Below, one piece after another: positions 50,601 through 55,832 of a stretch of DNA of 64,000 bases (positions within the stretch are counted from its first letter, which is position 1; each line of letters opens with the position of its first letter). Source of the stretch: Luidia sarsii (Eukaryota; Echinodermata; Asteroidea; Paxillosida; Luidiidae); assembly GCA_949987565.1 (NCBI GenBank), contig OX465118.1, forward strand, positions 2,632,538 to 2,696,537, in the 5' to 3' direction. A model generated the notes under the pieces. That model was not told where the DNA came from and did not search any database. It saw only the letters and a program-made list of their open reading frames with translations. A program made the translations under genes and the position numbers.

Positions 50601-51536
50601 ATTACAATTGTACATGACTTGTTAACATGCTTATGACTCAAGTCAACATCTGGATCAACAGGTTTGATCAAATATTAGTGACATTAGAAAAGTTACATTT
50701 TCATTAGATTTTACGAGATGAAAACTTACCTAGTGTTGCACTTGTCATGATTGGAGGATGGACACTGTTATCAGCAATACATGCATAGACTCCTTCGTGT
50801 AATTCCTTCTGCATTTTCTTGAACTTTAACCGGATCCCCCTGTGGTCAGAGTGGAAGAAAGCAAATTACTCTGGTCTACAACTTTGATATCAAGGTTCAT
50901 GCAGTCGATACATTGCAACAAGGACTGATTCTGAGGCCAAAAGAACAAAAGTAAGATTTGACATAATTAGCAGAGTAGCCAGTAATATGGCTCATCTGAT
51001 TTAAGGAAATCTACGTGTACTGTACAAGGATGAAAGTTGTCGCATAAAACAGAATTTTAGGAGAGCTGCATGTAAAACCTTTAGCAAAATTCTTTTCATC
51101 TCCTGCTTTGGTGGCACTTGGTGACACTTGGTGGCACAAGGTGGCACTTAGTGACACTTGGTGGCACTTAGTTGCACTCGGTGGCGCTCGGTGTCACTTG
51201 GTGTCACTTGGTGACACCTGGTGACACTTGGTGGCACTTGGTGACACTTGGTGGCATTTAGTAACAATTGGTGATATTTGGTGGCACTTAGTGGCACTCG
51301 GTGGAGCTTGGTGTCACTTGGTGTCATTTGGTGACACTTGGTGACACTTGGTGACACTTACCCCTTCCCACTTTTAAAGACAATTCCCTTGACTGCTCCT
51401 TTAAATAACGGGACGTCATCTTTTGTCACTGTGAGTTTGGGTGATGGATAGCCAGAGGCGCTGCAGGATAGAGTGGCTCGACTGCCTGGTGCATATGTCT
51501 TATCCTTCAGTGCTTTCCCAAACGTTGGCGCGGCAC
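10894..51536 (-). CDS. NRG: Neuregulin-like ErbB ligand precursor (whole gene, 13 exons, two alternative N termini)
   Basis: Predicted transmembrane growth-factor precursor that would signal through an ErbB/EGF-receptor-type kinase after ectodomain shedding or by direct cell contact. Seen: exons 51362-51536, 50730-50839, 46191-46380, 32212-32371, 31229-31371, 26597-26699, 24151-24284, 22573-22681, 18967-19083, 17723-17781, 13873-13975, 12825-12978 and 10894-11631, all with GT/AG ends and matching phases. The anchor isoform (46380 to 10894, skipping the Ig exons) is 2010 nt and 669 residues: N-terminal anchor about 25-50, EGF modules at about 66-93, 103-131, 135-163, 171-209, 214-242, 253-290 and 299-329, transmembrane 347-370, tail 371-669. 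The Ig isoform adds 95 residues instead of the anchor; its first exon is unidentified. Family knowledge: the order Ig, EGF, TM, long tail is that of neuregulins. The EGF motif HFCMNGGEC and tail block RGRLNGTGG support it. Seven EGF modules is far more than the single one in vertebrate neuregulins. Confidence 0.88.
11632..12824. other. Last intron of the neuregulin-like gene
   Basis: Phase 0 intron. It contains a fragment of the GACGTTTC repeat family at about 12690-12740 (AAAATTTAGTGGGCCTGACG). No further exon recognised. Confidence 0.7.
12825..12978 (-). CDS. NRG: Cytoplasmic juxtamembrane exon
   Basis: 154 nt, acceptor TTTGCTTTTCAG, phase 2 in, donor AAT|GTGAGT, phase 0 out. It begins NAREKERREKLEELFQ, a highly charged, probably helical stretch directly inside the membrane, followed by RNGLRLRSSLQS and a small-residue linker (GGMAPSSGAGG). 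Vertebrate NRG1 likewise has a Lys/Arg-rich juxtamembrane segment followed by a Ser/Arg-rich one. Confidence 0.88.
13168..13337. mobile_element. Pogo/Tigger-like MITE, truncated at one end
   Basis: Shares GAACATGCCGTTTGGCTCCC and the flanking CATTCAGCTATAACGAAC region with the complete element at 39870-40047 in the opposite orientation. It ends with the terminal sequence GCGACGTTCCACTG followed by TA. The left terminal repeat is lost. Confidence 0.7.
13349..13492. mobile_element. MITE, 144 bp with perfect 29-bp inverted repeats
   Basis: Arms at 13349-13377 and 13464-13492 are exact inverted copies (starting AATAGTGCGCCCTCAAGAGT). A smaller inner inverted pair around TTGGCCAATCA/TGATTGGCC extends the fold. 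No coding capacity. It abuts the Tigger-like fragment at 13168-13337. Confidence 0.85.
13627..13750. mobile_element. MITE, 124 bp
   Basis: Terminal inverted repeats TAAGGCCGTGTCTGAAAC (13627-13644) and its complement at 13733-13750 with one mismatch. Lies in the same intron as the two preceding elements. Confidence 0.8.
13873..13975 (-). CDS. NRG: Transmembrane exon
   Basis: 103 nt, strong acceptor TTCTTTCCTCTCATTGCAG, phase 1 in, donor CAG|GTTGGT (non-consensus after GT), phase 2 out. It encodes a short stalk AQENSRK, then the membrane span (residues about 347-370, core MVITMCVIFVIMLIVIGLVV) and the first basic residues inside the cell (YIKNR). This gives a type I topology for the Ig form and a double-spanning, hairpin-like topology for the anchor form, as in type III neuregulins. 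Confidence 0.92.
14675..15137. mobile_element. MITE, about 463 bp (AGGGCTGTTCCCACTAC family)
   Basis: Ends AGGGCTGTTCCCACTACA and TGTAGTAGAAACGGTCCT are imperfect inverted copies, and an inner inverted pair GATTTGAATCGTGATTCAAA / TTTGAATCACGATTCAAAT follows. A second copy is at 43808-44189 and a partial one at 24551-24653. All copies share CACACAGGCCAAA; the two longer ones share GGTAGCCCAC/GGTGACCCAC and GCATTGTGGGAT. Confidence 0.75.
17342..17516 (+). mobile_element. tRNA-derived SINE (family A, diverged copy)
   Basis: Contains a Pol III B box GGTTCAAGTCC at about 17417, a degenerate tRNA-like 5' part, then the family body AGTTTTCTTTGCCATTTTTTTCAA and the tail TTTTTCCTGTTTTGTTTGA, as in the copies at 19556-19703 and 51641-51826. 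Confidence 0.65.
17723..17781 (-). CDS. NRG: EGF exon 7: end of EGF g and stalk
   Basis: 59 nt microexon, acceptor GCCACGGTTACAG, phase 2 in, donor A|GTAAGT, phase 1 out. It encodes CPANFGGTRCQYVKPGYSE: the last two cysteines of EGF g and the start of the juxtamembrane stalk. In this family a stalk of this kind is where metalloproteases release the ectodomain; no cleavage motif can be read directly. Confidence 0.88.
17782..18966. other. Intron inside EGF g
   Basis: Phase 2 intron between cysteines 4 and 5 of EGF g. AT-rich, no repeat family or exon recognised. Confidence 0.6.
18967..19083 (-). CDS. NRG: EGF exon 6: end of EGF f and first half of EGF g
   Basis: 117 nt, acceptor GATTGGCAG (weak polypyrimidine tract), phase 2 in, donor AT|GTGAGT, phase 2 out. 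It completes the neuregulin-type EGF (RCPILYYGNRCDRLV) and begins EGF g with PDIDCGCLNGGDCEFND and KKEYEC. EGF g has only one residue between its first two cysteines (C-G-C), an unusually short loop. I saw no second copy of this exon that could act as an alpha/beta-type alternative. Confidence 0.88.
19556..19703 (-). mobile_element. tRNA-derived SINE (family A)
   Basis: On the minus strand the head reads like a tRNA gene: GGCTGGATAGCTCAGATGGG (A box TAGCTCAGATGG) and, about 40 nt on, GGGTTCAAGTCCC (B box), followed by AATCCAGTCAAAGCTTTCTTTGG. The 5' leader GGCAAAGACTAGTTGACTAT is shared with the copy at 51641-51826. Confidence 0.8.
20105..20275 (+). mobile_element. tRNA-derived SINE (family B)
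   Basis: B box GGGTTCGAATCCC at about 20152, then a body with CATCAGGCATCAGGCAAAGC, GTGAGCACTCAGTG and GAGCAGGGCAAACCCTCATT. The body recurs reversed at 34855-34985 and direct at 35095-35180. Confidence 0.75.
21535..21812. repeat. Direct pair of TTAA-flanked repeat segments
   Basis: TTAAAGGCCATGCACACGAG (from about 21533) and TTAAAGGCCGTCGCACACGA (from about 21727) start two copies sharing AAAAATTCTCTC and GCTCAGCACGTAGCTCACC. Between them TTGTGCGGTGACTTAAAG looks like an inverted terminus, so this may be one MITE plus a partial second copy. Confidence 0.55.
22573..22681 (-). CDS. NRG: EGF exon 5: first half of the neuregulin-type EGF (EGF f)
   Basis: 109 nt, excellent acceptor CTCGTTTTTCTTGCAG, phase 1 in, donor CG|GTAAGC, phase 2 out. 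It encodes TLIDDHTKPCSEKYEKHF then CMNGGECVELVGISKASC. The run EKYEKHFCMNGGEC closely resembles the start of the ErbB-binding EGF of vertebrate neuregulins, which I recall as EKEKTFCVNGGEC. It ends after cysteine 4; the split Arg codon and cysteine 5 come from the next exon. In vertebrate neuregulins the common EGF exon ends at this same place, before the alternative alpha or beta exon. The exon was found because the EGF exons at 24151 and 19083 did not match in phase. Confidence 0.9.
22879..23619. mobile_element. MITE, 741 bp with perfect 21-bp inverted repeats
   Basis: Ends at 22879-22899 (AAGCCGCATTTCCACTGGAC...) and 23599-23619 are exact inverted copies. Subterminal ACCGAGACGATGGTTA and ACCATCGTCTCGGT are also inverted. 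The motif TTTCCACTGGAC recurs inside. Related to the element at 55423-55832. No transposase seen. Confidence 0.85.
24151..24284 (-). CDS. NRG: EGF exon 4: end of EGF d and all of EGF e
   Basis: 134 nt, acceptor GTTTCCCACAG, phase 2 in, donor GAA|GTAAGA, phase 1 out. It finishes EGF d (CRCAPGFIGERC) and encodes EGF e (ECNIDCGIHGRVDDNECRC then VCDPEYRGTDC; residues 214-242), another short C-x3-C-x10-C-x-C-x-C-x8-C module. The next exon in phase is the one at 22681, not 19083, which is how the missing exon was located. Confidence 0.88.
25965..26143. mobile_element. Foldback element, TTTGCGGTGACACCATGTA family
   Basis: Left end ATAGGTTTGCGGTGACACCA and right end CATGGTGTCACC are inverted; inner arms TCTCTTTTGTGAGTGAGTGT and ACACTCACTCACAAAAGAGA are perfect 20-bp complements. 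The centre carries CGAACAGAGCACAC and CCGAAACGTCAAG. Relatives lie at 29959-30070 and 38713-38903. Confidence 0.8.
26253..26372. repeat. GGGCCTGACGTTTCGATCC repeat family, copy
   Basis: Runs from ACAAAAATGTTGCAAACTG to AGGACCTTTCTCAAAGGC. Further copies or fragments: 12690-12740, 29385-29455, 33880-34060, 42403-42470, 48049-48118, 49155-49275. Probably a short mobile element; the class is unclear. Confidence 0.65.
26597..26699 (-). CDS. NRG: EGF exon 3: first four cysteines of EGF d
   Basis: 103 nt, acceptor CAAACCCCCATAG, phase 1 in, donor CAG|GTAAGA, phase 2 out. It encodes NSADQLCNGGEYCSNGGTC and then YQVDDARTRELIFLC, the first four cysteines of a canonical EGF domain. The split falls between cysteines 4 and 5, as in the two later canonical EGFs of this gene. 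Confidence 0.87.
27555..28140. repeat. CT-rich microsatellite (TCTC/TCTG)n
   Basis: About 590 bp of interrupted CTCT, CTGT and TCTG repeats on the plus strand, read as GA-rich in the gene's transcript. All three frames stay open for long stretches (Ser/Leu/Val-rich), a composition artefact. Confidence 0.95.
29959..30070. mobile_element. Foldback element, 112 bp
   Basis: Perfect 20-bp inverted ends GCAGGATAATAGGTTTGCGG (29959-29978) and complement (30051-30070). Centre has CCTGAAGACGAACAGAGTAC and CTGTTCGGAAC. Short member of the family at 25965 and 38713; flanking sequence (GAGATTTGAAGGTTTGCATG) suggests the full element is longer. Confidence 0.8.
31229..31371 (-). CDS. NRG: EGF exon 2: second half of EGF b and EGF c
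   Basis: 143 nt, acceptor TTCTCTTTTTCAG, phase 2 in, donor A|GTGAGT, phase 1 out. It completes EGF b (CACQCDANYIGDTC) and encodes EGF c (residues 135-163: CDKTCDIHG through CSCQCDSGYYGDTC). Both have the C-x3-C-x10-C-x-C-x-C-x8-C pattern. With the preceding exon it makes a 303-nt phase 1-1 cassette. Confidence 0.9.
31435..31790. mobile_element. TTAA-flanked MITE, 356 bp
   Basis: Starts TTAAAGGCCCTATACAACAT and ends ATGTTGTATTGGGGCTTAA: inverted ends with TTAA at both borders, the target duplication of piggyBac and Kolobok transposons. Second copy at 62553-62888. It sits 64 bp upstream of EGF exon 2 in the transcript sense. Confidence 0.75.
32212..32371 (-). CDS. NRG: EGF exon 1: EGF a and first half of EGF b
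   Basis: 160 nt, acceptor TTTGCTTTGCTCTCAG, phase 1 in, donor GTAAGT, phase 2 out. First exon common to both N-terminal forms. It encodes a short EGF-like module with spacing C-x3-C-x9-C-x-C-x-C-x8-C (residues 66-93 of the 669-residue isoform; KCDCRCHKGWEGIMCD at its end) and the start of a second one (PCNLDCGEHGQVRSD). Confidence 0.88.
33820..34105. mobile_element. GACGTTTC element nested in a family A SINE
   Basis: SINE body AGTTTTCTTTGCCAATTTTT ends near 33880 and its tail TTCAAAAGTTCCCAGTCAGA resumes near 34070. Between them is a GGGCCTGACGTTTCGATCC element whose own middle is a hairpin (GCAGGACCTTTCTCAAAGGC then GCCTTTGAGAAAGGTCCTGC). Confidence 0.65.
34855..35180. mobile_element. Two partial SINE family B copies in opposite orientation
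   Basis: 34855-34985 is reversed (TGAGGGTTTGCCCTGCTCAA, GTGAGTGCTCAGTGCTTTGC); 35095-35180 is direct (CATCAGGCATTGGGCAAAGC, GCAGAGCAAACCCTCATTGA). Confidence 0.65.
38713..38903. mobile_element. Foldback element, about 191 bp
   Basis: AGGTTTGCGGTGACACCATG at the left and TTGGTGTCACCGCAAACCT at the right are inverted; centre CCTGAAGATGAACAGAGTAC and CTGTTCGAAACGTCAAGT. Confidence 0.8.
39870..40047. mobile_element. Pogo/Tigger-like MITE, 178 bp, TA target duplication
   Basis: Begins CAGTGAAACGTCGCTATAAC and ends with the complement of CAGTGGAACGTCGCGATATA; flanked by TA on both sides (39868-39869, 40048-40049). The CAGTGGAACGTCG..TATAACGA terminus is characteristic of pogo/Tigger-type Tc1-mariner elements. 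No transposase; copy in a neighbouring intron at 13168-13337. Confidence 0.8.
42291..42390. repeat. 20-bp tandem repeat, 5 units
   Basis: Five units of CTGATTTAAATGAAGAAAAT, the last diverged, with further degenerate GATTTAAAT units downstream (about 42480-42520) and upstream (about 42020-42110). Confidence 0.9.
43808..44189. mobile_element. MITE, about 382 bp (second copy of the 14675 family)
   Basis: Begins TTAGGGCCATTCCTACTGCA, ends GTTGTGGAAACTGCCCTTA; shares GGGAGACATATAAACAAGCA and AGAGCGTGAG with 14675-15137. Confidence 0.75.
45607..46083. repeat. Perfect 159-bp tandem triplication
   Basis: Three head-to-tail copies starting GTGAAAAACAGGCAG at 45607, 45766 and 45925, each ending TTTGATTATTTCAGGC, with no difference noticed by eye. 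Lies 107 bp inside the intron after the anchor exon. Confidence 0.92.
46191..46380 (-). CDS. NRG: Alternative first coding exon with N-terminal membrane anchor (type III-like)
   Basis: 190 nt from an ATG in strong Kozak context (A at -3, G at +4) to donor GTAGGT, phase 1 out. An in-frame TGA lies 12 nt upstream of the ATG, so this is a start exon and not an internal one. The product begins MGKYRNVEVEEV; an acidic/basic cytoplasmic stretch of about 24 residues is followed by a 25-residue hydrophobic segment (core AVIILFIVIGLIFIIV), then TTDFAVTMVGQTQ. With no cleavable leader and a charged N terminus this should be a signal anchor. Spliced to exon 32371-32212 it reads VGQTQ-E-ICTLSC. Vertebrate type III neuregulins also begin with a membrane-spanning N-terminal segment made from its own promoter; here the cysteine-rich part of that domain is absent. 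The promoter should lie just above 46380 but no diagnostic element was recognised. Confidence 0.85.
46381..50729. other. Region upstream of the anchor exon; intron of the Ig isoform
   Basis: Should contain the promoter and 5' UTR of the anchor isoform (immediately above 46380) and is intron for the Ig isoform. Repeats seen: GACGTTTC family copies at 48049-48118 and 49155-49275, and scattered GTACATGTAC runs. A CTTCTTCTTCTTTTTT tract lies at 47461-47476 on the plus strand. No TATA or initiator could be assigned. Confidence 0.4.
50730..50839 (-). CDS. NRG: Exon Ig-2: second half of the Ig domain
   Basis: 110 nt, acceptor CCACAG, phase 2 in and phase 1 out, donor GGTAAGTTTT. It joins exon Ig-1 to read SGKGGIRLKFKKMQ and then ELHEGVYACIADN, which is the F-strand DxGxYxC motif with His in place of Asp but with the second disulfide cysteine present. 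The Ig block (285 nt, 95 codons) is a phase 1-1 cassette, so it can splice straight to the first EGF exon at 32371, giving MTSATL-E-ICTLSC. This exon is too short to stand out as an open reading frame and was found by extending the Ig fold. Confidence 0.85.
51113..51360. repeat. Decamer minisatellite (GTGACACTTG)n abutting a splice donor
   Basis: About 25 units of a 10-bp repeat, plus-strand consensus TTGGTGACAC with variants GTGGCACTTA and GTGTCACTTG. On the transcript strand units read AAGTGTCACC; the last unit is fused to the donor of exon Ig-1 (GGTAAGTGTCACC). Confidence 0.9.
51362..51536 (-). CDS. NRG: Exon Ig-1: first half of the Ig domain
   Basis: 175 nt, entered in phase 1 after an acceptor ending TACACGTAG, leaving in phase 2 at the donor GTAAGT (51361-51356). 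It encodes the A to E strands of an I-set/C2-like Ig domain, with ATLSCSASGYPSPKLTV and KDDVPLFKG. The first Ig cysteine is present. The core tryptophan expected two residues before KDD is a valine (LTVTKDD). Ig domains of type I neuregulins bind heparan sulphate and localise the ligand; that role is inferred here. The frame stays open upstream to an ATG at 51573 that would give a short hydrophobic leader (MLMIILYLFVHVG), so read-through as a first exon is a weak alternative to splicing. The donor is immediately followed by a decamer minisatellite. Confidence 0.85.
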
Positions 51537-51640
51537 CTACGTGTACAAACAAATACAATATAATCATCAACATTTGTCAATTCAAAACGTACACTTATAC
51601 TGTAGCAGTCAATCAAATTAGTATTTTGAATTGCTTCTGA

Positions 51641-51826
51641 CTAGTGCCCCCACCCAGGCAAAGACTAGTTGGCTATTAGGGAAGGCCACCATCTAAGGGC
51701 TAGAACAAGTACAGATGAAAGAGCACTGGTATGTTAATCCAGACATCTGGAGTTCAAGTTCTGGTCCAATCAAAGTTTTTCAATTTGTTCAAAAGTTCCC
51801 AGTCAGTTTTTCCTTTGTTTGTTTGA
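51641..51826 (+). mobile_element. tRNA-derived SINE (family A)
   Basis: Leader GGCAAAGACTAGTTGGCTAT, tRNA-like part with diverged B box AGTTCAAGTTCTG, body AATCAAAGTTTTTC and tail TTCCCAGTCAGTTTTTCCTT. Located 105 bp upstream of exon Ig-1. Confidence 0.7.
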
Positions 51827-52286
51827 AATGAGTATCTTCTTAGAAATTTTTTTTTTTCACCCAAATTTATCATTGCCACATGATTCCGAAGGATGTTGCT
51901 TGTTAAAATGATTCAATTAAACCTTCTTTATACAGTGAACATGTATATTTGTACATTGTATGCATGCATCATGAACTGAACTGCAACACTTAATATCCTG
52001 AACATTTGTATCACTACCTGCATATTCAGACGCCTGCATTCAAGTTCCATTGTAGATTCCTATTTAGAAATCTACCCAATGAATCTGTCCTTTATTCCCT
52101 TGTCTTATTTCCATTCCATTAGTGGATTGTGCCTTACAAGGTTCATTTCAACAACATAGTTCAGAGAAAAACTGAAAATGAAAAATCCATCATGAATGGA
52201 GATCCTTGAATCCAACAAAATGTGAGAGAGAAAGGGAGGGGGATGGGGAGATAGGGATGGAGAGAGAGAGAGAGAGAGAGGGATGA

Positions 52287-52318
<32 letters not shown>

Positions 52319-52331
52319 AGAGGGATGGAGA

Positions 52332-52413
<82 letters not shown>

Positions 52414-53108
52414 AGTAGAGAGAGATGAGAGAGGGAGAGGGGGAGATATGGGAGAGGGAGAGGGAGAGGGAGAGGGAGAGGGAGAGGGAGAGGGAGAGGG
52501 AGAGGGAGAGGGAGAGGGAGAGGGAGAGGGAGACGGAGAGGGAGAGGGAGAGGGAGACGGAGATGGAGAGGGAGAGGGAGGGGGATAGAGATAGAGAGAT
52601 AGAGAGACAGACAGACATACAGACAGACCGACAAACAGTGAGAGAGTAAAAATCATACAAGCTGTACACAAATGCATGGCTGAACTAGTAAGCTATTATT
52701 GCCAGTGTGCATGGCTCGAATATGGCAAGTGAAAAGCGCCACCAAATATTTTTCTCTGACATAGCCTGACACTTAGTCATTTATTGGCACAGCAGGTAGG
52801 CATCCTACATATGCAGCACTTATGCACCTCAGCAAATACAGCAAATATGCAATACCGCCCTCTTGTGTTCAAGTCCTGTATCACAGAACAGGCCCTATAG
52901 GCCAATGCATCATCCAATCAAATCCAACTCTAGGAATAATAGCTGTTAAATTCCTCAATAAAATAAGTCAAATTGAAGTGTCTGACATTTAGAAAAAGAA
53001 TCCTCTTTATTCCTGGTGCAATTTTGACATTAATCCTGCGTCAAATACTATGAATATTACAAATCTGACACATGGACGCCTAGTTAATCCTCAAGTGCCC
53101 TGTGCTAC
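51827..53108. other. Upstream DNA with GA-rich tract
   Basis: Apart from the GA tract (52216-52640) no feature recognised. If the Ig isoform starts further upstream this is intron. Confidence 0.4.
52216..52640. repeat. GA-rich microsatellite (GAGAGA/GAGAGG)n
   Basis: About 425 bp of GA and GAGAGG repeats, read as CU-rich in a minus-strand transcript. Open frames through it are composition artefacts. Confidence 0.95.
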
Positions 53109-53111
53109 TAT

Positions 53112-54060
53112 GACTGCGTTTACACTGGATCCCGCGAGGAGGATCAGATCCCGCGAGGGCGATCAAAGGGCGATCAAAGGGCGATCAACGCAAGTGTAAA
53201 CGCTCGCGCGATCAGGATCAGATCCCGGGATCTGATCCACCTCTCGGGAAGGATCAGATCCGGGTCTGATCCCGCGTGCGGGATCAACATGCAAGTGTAA
53301 ACGCAACGCGGGATCTGATCCTGCGGTTTTCAGCGACCACATCCGGCCCATGCCTGGAAAAATGCGCGAAAACGAGCATCTTGCGTGTACGTGTGCAGTA
53401 CATGTACATGTACGTTGTACAGTGTACATGTACGTATGTACATGTACATGTACACACAATGTACACGTACACGTACATGTACATGTACTGTACACTCGGC
53501 AAACAATCTGTCGAACTTTACGCTGGTAACCGATACTAGACAGGGTCGTGTGTGTGTGTGGTCGTGTGGGTGGGGGGGGGGGTGAGAAACTGGTATCCGC
53601 ATACAGCACGGTAGCTGCAAAATGGCGACGGACACAGTGCGCGGACGGCTGTGGACCGATGAAGAATTGAAGTTATTTTTAGATATCTGGGCCAGTGAGG
53701 AAATATTAACGAAATTGGACGGTACCACCAGAAACACAGCGGTGTTCAACAATGTACGTGTGCACGTGCATGTGTGCAGTACATGTACAGTACATGTACA
53801 TGTACATGTACATGTACATGTACACATGTATGCATAGAGGTTGTACCGTTGCAGAGTCCATCGGATTTCGCGCGTCATGGCCGGGCTGACGTTCTACTGC
53901 GCATGACTACTGACTTATGTGGATAACCTTTGGAGAGCGCTTCCGCTGCTCCACGCGCGATCAACGCGGGATCAGGATCCAGTGTAAACGCGGCACTGGA
54001 TCAGATCCTCCGTGACCGCAGGATCTGATCCTCCTCGCGGGATCAAGTGTAAACGCAGTG
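53112..54060. mobile_element. Harbinger-like non-autonomous DNA transposon, 949 bp
   Basis: Inverted ends of 38 bp with one mismatch (left ACTGCGTTTACACTGGATCC..., 53113-53150; right complement 54022-54059), flanked by TAT on both sides (53109-53111, 54061-54063). Subterminal motifs AAGTGTAAACGC and GGATCTGATCC repeat in both orientations. It contains a short ORF with a Myb/SANT-like domain and two GTACATGTAC arrays (53396-53487, 53756-53826). Confidence 0.75.
53622..53756 (+). pseudogene. Myb/SANT-like DNA-binding domain fragment inside the transposon
   Basis: ATG-initiated frame reading MATDTVRGRLWTDEELKLF, then LDIWASEEILTKLDGTTRN and TAVFNNV. The pattern W-x-(D/E)-E-E, F/L-L-x-I-W, L-x-G-x-x-R-N-x-x-V-(F/Y) is that of the Myb/SANT-like (trihelix, Myb_DNA-bind_4/5) domains found in the second protein of PIF/Harbinger transposons and their domesticated relatives. 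The domain stops where a GTACATGTAC microsatellite begins, so it is a remnant; AAT|GTACGT at 53752-53760 could be the old donor of a first exon. Confidence 0.55.
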
Positions 54061-55422
54061 TATGTAATCTCAGTGTAAACTGACGCCTTAATTCCTTACA
54101 CGACAGAGTTGAATCCTAGCGCATTCTAAAACAAAGCTGGTCAAATCCTCCGTCTTATGCCACGATCTCGCAAGCGGTGTCATTTTCTTGTCGCCTGCCA
54201 GTCACACATGTTACAGATAGACCCGATGGGTTCAACAGATCAAACCAAGACACTTGTACAATGTAGATGACAGGAGTTGGGAGGAAGTTTTCTGAACAAA
54301 TTCTTTGAAGACACGTAGTGCATGTACTTTCAAGGCTCATTTAAATTTAAAACTCAGAAAAGAACCTCCTTCTCCTTGCCCTATATGAATGGCTGAGGCC
54401 TAGGGTAGTACTCAGTAGTAGTAGTGACAATTAGTGCTTCTATCACTTCTATACAGTACATGAAAATTATGTGAAAATTATGTACATGTACATGTACAGT
54501 ACTCATGGAGTATTGACAAGGAATAAGTCGTGTCTGTAGCCTTATACTGCAGCAACATAGGAGAGATGACCGTAGATGACCAGGCCTACTGGAAAAAAAA
54601 ATAGTTCTGCTCCCGGTTACCAAACAAACCCTATTTCTAGCCTCCGACCCTACAAATCTTAACGGGAAGCAATGATAATAAAATTTCAAAGAGTACTAAT
54701 TATTTTTTATTGTAATATAAGGCTTGACAACATGCAGATGCCTCCATATGATTGTACACCAAAACAATTGGCCCAAAAACATTTCCCTACAGAACTATTT
54801 TTTGTTTGGCCCCATGAAGCCAGTAGTCCTCCAATATCACAGTGAAGCCACTAAGGCAGATTTTCCAAGGTTCATACATGTACTTCATAAACATGTAGTA
54901 ATGTACATTTAGACTCAATGATTTGCTATGGAAAGTGGAAGTCAACACTCCATCCTTGGGCATGATGACACAAACATATGCTACACCATCAAGCTTCAAA
55001 ACCAATAAATCATGATCATTTGAAATAAGTTTTTTTCTTTTTGGTGCTATTTACATTGTACCTGTATTTTGCACATGCACGCATCAGGTACAATTTTGTA
55101 CATGTACATGTACTAGGCTAAGGGTTCGTATGTATACTGTAAGTACACTGGCCTTTAGATTGTTGATAAACATTACGATTTAGGAAGCCAGTAATTGGTT
55201 GCTTTCCCTCTTTTCACTGCCTTTTCCTTCCTCTTGAAATGATCTTCAAGATCTATATCACTGCAATGTCTATCAGCATGACTTATACATAAAAGTTGCT
55301 GTTGGTTCCAAGATGCATAGTGCACTGATTGACTAATGACTCAACAAGGATCTAGATAACAGACAACCCATTGCCTCTGATGTCAGTCTGAAGCACACTT
55401 CTGGAGTCACACAGGCAAGATT

Positions 55423-55832
55423 AAAGCCGCGTTCACACTGGTCTTTTTCTTACATGTACCAAGACCTTTGGTGACATTCTGATGGGTAAATCTTACCAGT
55501 GTCTGCACTTGGATTATCGACATATCGACATTATCGACATACTGTAGGTAGATAATCGCAATAATGACGGGTAAGACTTAACCGACTGACTAAATACGAA
55601 CCGTGAGACATCGCGTCTGCACTAGACTTTCGACTCGGTTAAACCTCTATGGTTAAACTGACCTGGTCAATTTAACTCGACAGAAGTCAGTCGGTTACCT
55701 TACCCATTCGAGCAAGGTAAGTTACCTGGGAGGAAAACTTCCTGGGCTGTCTGCACTGGACTTAAAATGGTCAAGTTACCCATTTTCTCGGTTAGTTTTC
55801 CCCAAATAAAGTCCAGTGGGGAAAGGGCTTTA
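55423..55832. mobile_element. MITE, about 410 bp (relative of 22879-23619)
   Basis: Ends AAAGCCGCGTTCACACTGG and AGTCCAGTGGGGAAAGGGCTTT are imperfect inverted copies; inside, CTGTCTGCACTGGACTTAAA and ACTAGACTTTCGACTCGGTT echo the termini, as in the 741-bp element. Confidence 0.7.

Noticed and set aside
52105..52677. Ser/Pro/Leu-rich open frames on the minus strand
   Set aside because: GA/CT microsatellite translation; no domain or conserved flank.
53163..53878. Val/His and Cys/Thr repeat open frames around GTACATGTAC arrays
   Set aside because: Microsatellite translation inside a transposon; only the Myb/SANT-like part (53622-53756) has a recognisable pattern.
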